Assembly: GCA_028554755.1 (NCBI GenBank)
Contig: JAPTOF010000002.1
Location: 15,997,001 to 16,061,000 of the forward strand
Reading direction: 5' to 3'
DNA length: 64,000 nucleotides
Source of the DNA: Cordia subcordata
Taxonomy: Eukaryota > Streptophyta > Magnoliopsida > Boraginales > Cordiaceae
Positions 56,286 through 64,000 of the stretch are shown one piece after another. A program made the position numbers and the translations under genes. The notes below the pieces were generated by a model, which saw only the letters and a list, made by a program, of their open reading frames with translations, did not search any database and was not told where the DNA came from. Position 1 is the first letter of the stretch. Each line of letters begins with the position of its first letter.

Positions 56286-57224
56286 ATGAATAGATACGAA
56301 TATAGTTCGATTTGGTTTGGTTTGACTTGTGGATCCATTTCAAACCAAAACAAACCAGTTTGTTTTCATTTGAAATTAACCAATTTTTTTTCTAACCTTG
56401 ACAACCCAACCAACTCTAACTTTTTCGTTGATCTGGGTAAGTTTGATCGGTTTAACCAATCTATATTTACTCCTACATACCTATTTTCATTTTGCATATA
56501 GTTTGAGAAAACACATTGGTATTTAAAGACTTCTGTTAATATTTCCCTCCATCACTATCAGATTACTCTTTGTAGTGCTAAATTATTCATGGGACTAATA
56601 AATTTTTAAATGATTATTACAATTAAATAATAGTGTAACATCTTTGACAGCTAAAGAAGAGTTTAATATGCATTGGATTGAGTGCATTCAACTTATTTGT
56701 TGCACAGTATAAAGGACATGTTATGTACCTTAAATTTGTTAGTTGATGGCCAAATTCCGCCCAATATACATTAATTGGTGTCTTTTTCAAGGGCCGAAAT
56801 GATATTTCCAAAAAATCGTTTTGGAAGCTAAGCCAGTTTTGACCAAATCTGTGTCGCATTCTACTTTTCTTTTGACTTGTTCTTTTTGTTCCTCAAAGGA
56901 GGGACCTCCATACATGTGAACGAAGATCCACCATAGCCTTCTATCACTAGAATGTTTTGAAACCTCGCCTTAACTTTACTTGTTATATATTACATAAATA
57001 AAGAAGTAATAGTTTATTTTGTGTCAACCGACAACAATGAACCTAGACTCCTCGTATGACTCAGCCAGGATCCTTCTTGCACTTGTTTTAGGAGCCAATT
57101 ATGTCCCACACAGTTTTTAGATATTATTTTATTTATTTGAAGAAAACTTTTAGTAGTTGGATAATGTATACATAAAAATTAATCTCGAGACTTCTTTTAC
57201 AGAAAGTAAGTAATATACCATTAG

Positions 57225-57401
57225 ATTGTATGAGTAGTGGTAGTTTTAGATATTACCACTAGGGTAAAAAAAAGAGAAAAAATAGGAAATTGTCTTTTAG
57301 TCATGGGCAATTTTTTTTGAAAAAAACCATCGCCTATATCTACTTTTAGTAGTGGCGCATTGAAAAAGCCACTAGTGCTACTATCTAGCTTTGTTGTAGT
57401 G
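57225..57401 (-). mobile_element. Terminal fragment of a CACTA (En/Spm-type) element
   Basis: Read on the minus strand from 57401 it begins CACTACAACAAAG, the CACTA terminal motif. It is followed by a cluster of subterminal short repeats in both orientations (TAGTAGCACTAGTGGC, GCGCCACTACTAAAAG, CCACTACTCA...). No opposite end was found, so it is a fragment or has a lost partner end. Confidence 0.72.
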
Positions 57402-57452
57402 CACTCTAATGTTAATGCTTGTTTATCATCTCTTATGTACGTATTCAATATA

Positions 57453-57722
57453 TGTTCTGTTTGTTATAGTCTTATTTTAAGATACTTATTCTATTGAAAT
57501 AAGGAAAAATCTTATAAGATTTAAGACATCTTATCATGGATCCTTTAAAAAGCTCAAAACAAACCATACTTTTTATCTTATAAGAAATAAGCAATCTATC
57601 ATTTCTTATTTTTTACAACTATAAAATACATGTTGCATGTGATAAGATATCTTAAATCTTATAAGATATATCCAAATTTTAATAGGATAAGTATTTTAAA
57701 ATAAGTTCATTCCAAACACACT
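57453..57722. mobile_element. Foldback MITE with ~85 bp inverted arms
   Basis: The left arm (57453-57536) and right arm (57640-57722) are inverted copies sharing TCTTATAAGATTTAAGA, TAAGTTCAT/TTATTTTAAAATAC-type blocks and ends near TGTTTG. About 270 bp in all, AT-rich and non-coding. Target duplication not resolved. Confidence 0.75.
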
Positions 57723-59163
57723 AATAGTATGTTAAGTTAATAAATTTATATTTTTTCTTATTTTAATATGCAAATTAAAGACATATATATATGTATATAA
57801 TAAAAATAAACAATGTTTAAAATTTCTCATATGGGACAAGCCAAAAATTAATGAGATTAACGCACCACACTGAGCTCAACAACGATGTAGGATGCAAGCT
57901 ACAGCCCAACAAGAGGAGCGTAATCTCTCCTCCATCTTGAACCCCACTAAACTATCTACCAACACTATATTCTTTATTTGATATTTGAATTGTAATATAT
58001 TATATTATATTATATTATATAGTGAAAGACATGATAAGAATTAATACGATTTACAATAATTTTAATTAATTATTTAAAACCAATGAATTTGAGTACATTA
58101 TTTATACAATAGTGCACTATAACTTCTTAAATAATAACTCGAATTAATTATTTCAGCTTGAAAATTTTAAAAACCAAGATGCAGACATTGGGGACAAAGG
58201 AAAGTGATGAGCAAGGCCATGCTCATGTATAGTATTAAAGATGCCATATTTGTGGAGGAAGTTTACTTGCTAATAATAACTGAAGAGTTCAAAACAGCTG
58301 GATCCTTATAAACTTCCAACATCGCTATTATTAAACAAAATAAACTTGTGGCTTTCTAATTACATGATCTCCATCACTCTTCCATCATATGATTCGGACA
58401 TGATTTTCCGCGTTCACTGTGTTAGCACCTTTGAGCGCTCCATGCATGTACCGTTTCTCAACGCCCCAGGCGTTTCTACAGGAGACACGTGTCGTGGCGA
58501 TGACACGTGTCTATTTTTTGTGGAATGTACATGTGTTTACGAGTCTTATTTTCTTATTTTCGTTGAGGTTTCTAAATCTGATCCTTGCTCAAAATATCTT
58601 ACGCGATTTCTATTTTCAGAAATATTATAAAGAATTATAACCTGAGCTCTCTCTTTTTCGTCCTTTTCATTTGTGTGGAATGTGCTTATGAGCTTTTATT
58701 AACATCATTAAACCAACCCCACCTAGGAGAATATCATCACAAAATCGAGGATAGCCAATTAGGAAGCAATATTCTGACCAAGGGGGAAAAAATCGGTAAG
58801 CAATATTGTTATTTAAAATTAAATAATTATGTCATCACTTTATCATGATTGATTTTTCGAAAATATGGGAATCTGAGCCAAAAGGCAAAAGACAACATTT
58901 TGACTTTCTGGCCACTCGTGGCACAAACTAAGGTTGACCTCTAAGACGAAGACTGTTTGTTGATCTTAGATTATACATTCACTCGTACATACGTACAGAC
59001 ACGCACGTGCGCACACATATACATATATACTCTGTATAATACTGTAAATAATGTAATTTCATAAGATGCATTTGAAAAAGTTTCCACAAGTGTGGATTAT
59101 CAAACCGAGATAAGTGGGTGATTGGGCAAATTAAAAATGCAACAAGCTTGTAGCTAGTCTAAA
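57723..59163. other. Intergenic, no gene
   Basis: Contains a TTATA-type repeat at 57994-58021 and a pair of G-box palindromes (58484-58511). Two overlapping plus-strand frames at 58346-58640 show no recognisable domain. Confidence 0.5.
58484..58511. promoter_or_regulatory. Twin GACACGTGTC palindromes
   Basis: The 10 bp perfect palindrome GACACGTGTC occurs at 58484-58493 and 58502-58511, separated by eight bases. Each contains a CACGTG G-box in ACGTGTC context. No gene start lies nearby, so function is speculative. Confidence 0.4.
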
Positions 59164-59865
59164 GCCTAGTTCTGCAATAATATTTTAAGTAGTGTTTAGT
59201 ATTTTAATTATTTTGTTTAATTTTTATTGTTTGATAAAATAGTATTTTAAGAAATATTTGTATGTGTTTCAACTTTCTTTAACAATCCTACCCTTTAATA
59301 ATCTTTGGTCAATTTTACTACCCATTCAATCTCTCTATATTTTTGCATTTTTCTTCACAGATATAAATCCAAAACAATAAACAAATCAATTTTAGTTTCT
59401 ACCTGCCTCAAATTATATTGAAAAAGTGGAAGTCCTGTTCGTCCATGTACTATGTTTTGACAAAATAAGTTCTTAATTTTTTTTTTCTGGGAACTGTCCA
59501 TCTCTGTGGGATTTAAACTCAGGACCTCATTTTTTAGGGAGATAATCTGGACCACTTGAGCTATCTTTTAATTCCAAAATTTTCGATTAACTAAAAGATA
59601 TTTCTATAATATAAAATATTTTACTAAAATTTAAATTTATTATGCTTTAATAATAAAATATTATTATAAGAAACATATATTTAATTATAGATAAATTATC
59701 TTATTTTAATAATAATAATAATAATTAATAATAGTAATAAAAACCGAAGTTATTATAACAATAATAACGCAACGCCAATGTCTTTTTACATCATTTTGCA
59801 TTCAATAGCTAATCCACCAAAATTTATCAGTTAGCCTAACAATTAATTTTGTTGAATAGTCCCTA
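59164..59865 (+). mobile_element. hAT-like non-autonomous element, copy 3 (decayed, carries a SINE)
   Basis: Same order of landmarks as 61564-62294: AAGTAGTGTTTAGTATTTTA near the start, CTCTCTATATTTTTGCATTT, the TAATAATAATAATAATA run, GTCTTTTTACATCATTTTGC, and TTTTGTTGAATAGTCCCTAA at the end. It is more diverged than copies 1 and 2 and is split by about 95 bp of SINE-like sequence (59473-59566). Confidence 0.68.
59473..59566 (-). mobile_element. tRNA-derived SINE inserted in hAT-like copy 3
   Basis: Minus strand: GATAGCTCAAGTGGTCCAGA (box A-like) ... GGTCCTGAGTTTAAATCCC (box B-like), ending in a poly-A tail (T-run at 59477-59486 on the plus strand). TTAATT occurs at both flanks. Short, with little more than the tRNA-like head. 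Confidence 0.62.
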
Positions 59866-61563
59866 AATCAAATTTTGGCATTAAAATAGGAATATAGAGA
59901 GTCTAACAAGTGAAAAAAATCTGACTCTGATAACAAATTTTGGCTTATATATCTTAATCTCTTAGAAGTAACATTCTGGAGAACTCTTTAGAATCAACTA
60001 CATAAATTTATTTCTCCCTTCCCTTTATCTCCATGTGATGAAATCTGAAAAAAGGAAAATATATTAATACTTGATGAGCTTTTAGTGTTCTCCTATTCAC
60101 TACATTAGAAATATCTCTTAAATTAATAACCAATAAGTTAACAAATTTTGAATAATAGGATTATCCAAATTCGACTTGGAACCAACGTAATAAATTAATA
60201 ATCTCAACAAATTATAAGATAATACATTTTAAAATTTTGTTTGCATTTTACATATACCAAATATTTTATTAATTAATAATTAGATAAAAATAAATAATAA
60301 ATTCAAATAATGAGTTTTTCTTAAGATGTGAAAAATAGTTAGCTCGTCCTTTGTTGAACTCCAAAGTAATCTAACTGAATTTCATTTTTAACTATTTGGA
60401 ATGCACATAAAAGTTTTGAATCGCGTTCATGAAATCCTCTAAACTTTTGAATTTTAACTCTATTTTCAAAATGTCTTGACATGTTGTCAATGATTTTATC
60501 TGCGTTGAAAACCAATTTTAATAATGTCATGCATTTTTACTGAAAGGAAAAAAGAAAAGAAAAGAAAAAAAACAACCTATTAAGCCTCCAATTCATCACT
60601 GGCGTCTCTACTTAATGCTGCACAAATGTACTTGGAACCTTAACTTAATCATTTGATGTTGTGATAAATCAAATTCATGAAATCTTGTAAGTGAGTAAAT
60701 AGAATAAATTTACTATTAAGCTAAAGAAATAAGTTTTTATAAATTATTATTAATTAATTTTTTAGTAAATTACTATGACCATAAATTAATATTACTTAGG
60801 TAGTTCTAAAATATTAGTTTAAAAAGGGATTATATTGTAATTGCATATTTCATAAACTGCAATAGCTAGCATTGTCCCCTTCATGTTATCCGCTCTCATA
60901 AATGGAAAAATAGAAGGGTTAGCAAACATATAGATCAAGCTGCTGAGCTAAAACTTCAGGAGACTATTCGTTATTGAACCAATTGATGAATGATTGGCCC
61001 AAAACTTTGAAACCTTTTTTTTTTTTTTTGGTCAGAATATACTGTGGATTTTAAATTTGTGATTTTTCAATGTTAAAGAAATATATATCCAATACCTTCT
61101 CACGTGTTGAAAACCAAGAACAAATTCAAACGAGCTAAATAGAGATGTTGTCCATACCAAGACCTAGCACCAAGGCTTTTTATCAACAACAAATTGATTA
61201 ACAAGAGAAGTAACCTAGAACCTCATAAGGTTGACTTGAAATTTATCATTTTATAATGTGAGAGTAATGTATATTCAAACAATTTATCGAAAAACAAAAG
61301 AGGGTTTTCTATCAATATTGAGTAGAAGACAAAGCCCAAAGTTACATACGGATCTCTCGGGACTGCTATATTGCTGGATAACCACAAAATATTTTAAGAT
61401 ACCTCTATATTCTTTTGTGAGCAAACCTATCAAAAGTTTCTACTCGACTCTCACATTTCAGCTACTTGAAATCAATAACATCTTGGGTACAGTTTGAAAG
61501 TGGCAAGGGGAGAATCAGTCTCCAAATGCAAACGTCAAGTAGTCCTAATGTGAATATGACACT
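59866..61563. other. Intergenic, no gene
   Basis: AT-rich sequence with an A/G run (60544-60571) and a T-run (61015-61029). No coding sequence or mobile element recognised. Confidence 0.5.
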
Positions 61564-62294
61564 AAGTGCGTGTTCGGCAACAATTTTTCAAGTAGCGTTT
61601 AGCGTTTTGACTGGTCAAATCACTATTTTGTTAAATTATTATTGTTCGGTAAACTAACATTTCAAGTAGCTTTTAGCATTTCAACTAGCATTTCTCAAAA
61701 GCTAAAAATTTTAACGTTTCAGGTAGCTTTTAGCTTTTCATGTTTTTTTGGCAATTCTATGCTTTTTGCATTTTTTTGATTTTTCTATTCTTTTTCTAAT
61801 CTCTCTCTATATTTTTATCTTTTCTTTCACAAATATAAATAAGAAATAATATAAAAATAAATTTTAATTTCTATATAATCAACATTACTAAAAGCGTAAG
61901 TTTTATTAGTACATTTTTTTTAACAAAATAATTTTGAATCTATTAAAATTAATTTTTGTAATATTGATAGAAATGTTTTATCAAAAAATTAGTTATACTT
62001 TAATATTAAAATATGATTATGAAAATAAATATCTAATTATGAAATATATTGTCTTATTCCTATAATAGTAATAGTAATTACAATTATCATAATAACAATA
62101 ATAATAATAACATGATATTAATGTCCTTTTACATTATTTAACACTCATCAGCTAATCTAACAGCTGATTGTACGGAACACATTTTGTTCAATCAGCTAAT
62201 TAAACAACTATCTGCTAACAGCTAAAATACAACAGCTATCAGCTACCCAAACAGCTATCAACAACTCCAACAACTAAATTTGCCGAACAGGCCT
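61564..62294 (+). mobile_element. hAT-like non-autonomous element, copy 2 (best preserved)
   Basis: About 730 bp with inverted ends: left AAGTGCGTGTTCGGCAACAA, right TTTGCCGAACAGGCCTT. Homologous to 11531-12221 (inverted) and 59164-59865. The interior includes repeated AGCTTTTAGC- and CAGCTAATC/CAGCTATC-type strings near both ends. No coding capacity. Flanks ACTAAG and CTTAAG are not a convincing 8 bp duplication. Confidence 0.75.
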
Positions 62295-62314
62295 TAAGTT
62301 CAGCATACTAGTTA

Positions 62315-62535
62315 GAGCCTGTTTGAATTGGGTTTTTTAAGGGAAAAAAATACTTTTTTCTCTAAAAAAAATGTATATTATTTTTACAATTATTATTTAG
62401 CTTGATTTCCAAAAAATCTTAAATTCTGGAAAAAGTTCAAATATAATTTTTTTTTAAAATCAAAATTTTTAGTTTCTCAAAAAAGTTCTTTTTCAAAAGT
62501 TGTCGGAAAAATGCTTAGGGAATCCAAACGAGCCC
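62315..62535 (+). mobile_element. Tourist/PIF-like MITE
   Basis: 221 bp with ends GAGCCTGTTTGAATTGGG and, inverted, GGGCTCGTTTGGATTCCC, flanked by TTA on both sides (62312-62314, 62536-62538). Non-coding. The ends resemble but do not equal those of the 480 bp family in this window. Confidence 0.78.
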
Positions 62536-62932
62536 TTAATGGATAGTCTTGGTGTGAATGGTAGTAACTTCAAGCATATTACGTAATGGATGCAAATATG
62601 ATGAGCAACTGGAAAGAGAAAAGCCCATATCTTCGGACTGAGATACACCCTGGAATTGAAAATGGACGCACCATTCTAGTTTAAGCTGACAAAATGTGTT
62701 TCAAGTGGTTTCCATGACTACTTTTTACCAAGTATTACTGTCTGTTTCGTCAACACAGTAATTTAGTGGATAAGGTGAAGCTTTCAAAGAAATATGGAGA
62801 GAGAATGCGAATTTGGAGGAGGAGAAGAAGGAGAGGAGAAAGAAAGGAAAGAAGAAGGAGGGAGAAAAGAAAAATGGAAGTTGTCTTTTTTGTTTTACAA
62901 ATATGCACCTCTTGTTAACTTGACTTCACAAC
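62536..62932. other. Intergenic with a 60 nt purine-only tract
   Basis: 62815-62874 consists only of A and G. No gene. Confidence 0.7.
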
Positions 62933-62947
62933 ATAAAATATAGGATA
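62933..62947 (+). repeat. SINE target site duplication, left
   Basis: ATAAAATATAGGATA, identical to 63202-63216. Confidence 0.93.
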
Positions 62948-63201
62948 AGCCCCCAGGGGCATAGGTGAGTTGGTAAGTGGCCAGGTGATTAGGGTGGAGA
63001 CACCCTGACAACGCGGGATCGAGTCCGTGTGGCGGCAGTACTCCGCTGAAATATTGCGGGGGCTGTTGCTGGATTTCCACGCCCGTTGGTCCTCTCCCTG
63101 GTCGGGCTGCCACTCACGCACATCCCTCGATTTACCTCCCGCCTGGTTAAGGAGCCTCTGGCCAGGTGGGAAAGGGGTTCTCCTTTGGTTAATCCTTTTC
63201 A
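62948..63201 (+). mobile_element. tRNA-derived SINE with perfect 15 bp target duplication
   Basis: About 254 bp, GC-rich against its surroundings. The head has GGCATAGGTGAGTTGGTAAG (box A-like) and GGGATCGAGTCCGTG (box B-like). It ends in a T-rich 3' part (CCTTTTCA), as in Au-type plant SINEs. The duplication ATAAAATATAGGATA stands at 62933-62947 and 63202-63216. Frames on the minus strand across it are artefacts of its GC content. Confidence 0.9.
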
Positions 63202-63216
63202 ATAAAATATAGGATA
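63202..63216 (+). repeat. SINE target site duplication, right
   Basis: ATAAAATATAGGATA, identical to 62933-62947. Confidence 0.93.
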
Positions 63217-64000
63217 CCCTCTATGTTAAACCACGTGTATCGTAAAGCCTATGTTTAAAAACTCTAAATTGGGGCTTGTGTTTTACATAATATTGCTTGA
63301 GACCCTATTGTATATTTTTATTAAAATGTTGTGATTTTCCACATAAGGTCAAGGCCACTTTGATCAGGAAATTTGAGTGGGTCTCCCTTATCAAATTGGT
63401 TGAGTTTGATATCGGTGTATTTCTCTAATCAAGTAGATGGGTGTGATATATTCATTTGTGAAAAAAGGTACTTGGTAAGTAAGACAATTAGAGAATAGAA
63501 ACCTTTATGCTACATTTGTAAAGAACTCTAAATGCACTCCTCCCACATAGGAAATATGGGAAGTTTTTCTCTACTTTATACATAGTTGCCTTATAATGGA
63601 TAGTATTAAGAAGTCTAGGGAGAGTAGAGCACTATATGCTTGGTCTAAAAATCACCAAACACGTACACGCGTGAGCCCTACCTAGATTGAGCACGTGCAG
63701 TAGGATGGACTTTGTTTTGGGCCTATCTTAAATATTTTGGTCCAATTTATTATTATTGACGGTCAAAATATAAAAAGTTTTCAATTAAAATTGTATTCAT
63801 AGCCCTAATTGTACAAGGATTTTTGGCTATTGGAAGAACTTCAACGGGTGCTCCAGTTATGCTAATATAATATAATTGTCCAAGCATTTTTGGTTGTTCA
63901 AAAAACTTCACTAAGTAGTCTAGTTACGTTGCTCATTTTTTGGATTTTTAAGATAGCCATTTTCCATGTTCATGTCACGAAATTTTGGAAGAACTCTCAA
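63217..64000. other. Intergenic, no gene
   Basis: No coding sequence. CCCACATAGGAAATATGGGAAG at 63542-63563 is a short imperfect inverted motif also familiar from plant retroelement promoters, followed by TTTATACATAG. Possibly LTR sequence whose borders are outside the window. Confidence 0.4.

Larger units (their letters stand above)
54820..57224. other. Intergenic, no gene
   Basis: Contains T-rich runs (54880-54895, 55160-55177), the TA microsatellite and a weak tRNA-like SINE relic (56215-56285). 56300-56460 has TTTGGTTTGG-type repeats. No supportable coding sequence. Confidence 0.5.

Noticed and set aside
62895..63212. Frames of 61-95 codons across the SINE
   Set aside because: They arise from the GC-rich SINE body; no domain, and the sequence has SINE heads and target duplications.

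Overview
The window looks like a gene-poor, AT-rich stretch of a flowering-plant (eudicot-type) nuclear genome. The evidence is two intronless DREB-type AP2/ERF transcription factor genes and a dense set of plant-typical transposable elements: Ty1/copia, Ty3/gypsy of the Tat type, a LINE remnant, tRNA-derived SINEs, MITEs, a CACTA end and Helitron-like ends. Nothing bacterial or viral of other hosts is seen. The only intact protein-coding genes I can support are the two ERF genes, both on the minus strand (17755-18315 and 48220-48756). They are paralogues that share a C-terminal motif and acidic tail, and look like a tandem pair pushed about 30 kb apart by retroelements.

Layout. 1-5266: 5' half of a decayed SIRE/Maximus-like copia element (element A, minus strand), cut by the left window edge just after the reverse transcriptase begins. 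5267-7669: no gene. 7670-9321: small non-autonomous LTR element with PBS and polypurine tract but no coding sequence. 9322-13604: intergenic, with one ~690 bp hAT-like non-autonomous element. 13605-14000: three near-identical 132 bp tandem copies. 14720-16772: two ~1 kb Helitron-like elements head to head, forming a giant inverted repeat. 17270-17520: small tandem duplication downstream of ERF gene 1. 17755-18438: ERF gene 1 and its TATA box. 18439-22764: simple repeats, a duplicated ~145 bp segment around a TTCACAATTTT-rich repeat, and two copies of a PIF/Harbinger-like MITE.

22920-46580 is a retroelement cluster. A decayed Tat-type gypsy element (22920-26131 and 34955-36234) is split inside its reverse transcriptase by a complete copia element B (26132-34954) with a perfect GTATA target duplication. 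Its RNase H region is cut by the 5' LTR of a second SIRE-like copia element C (36235-~46580), which itself carries a 1.4 kb insertion, an in-frame integrase-RT deletion fusion and an envelope-position extra ORF remnant. At 46585-47145 an antisense copia RT fragment abuts C. 48220-48756: ERF gene 2.

48757-64000 contains a degenerate ~55-65 bp repeat array (50660-53470) broken by a 1.5 kb insertion, a LINE RNase H remnant, a third copy of the PIF-like MITE, a CACTA end, a foldback MITE, two more copies of the hAT-like element (one carrying a SINE), a Tourist-like MITE and a SINE with a perfect 15 bp target duplication.

Functionally, the ERF proteins would act in the nucleus as DNA-binding regulators. 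ERF gene 1 has lost one conserved DNA-contact arginine, so the pair may have diverged. All retroelement proteins are broken by stops and frameshifts. I could run no searches, so family assignments rest on motif recognition by eye.
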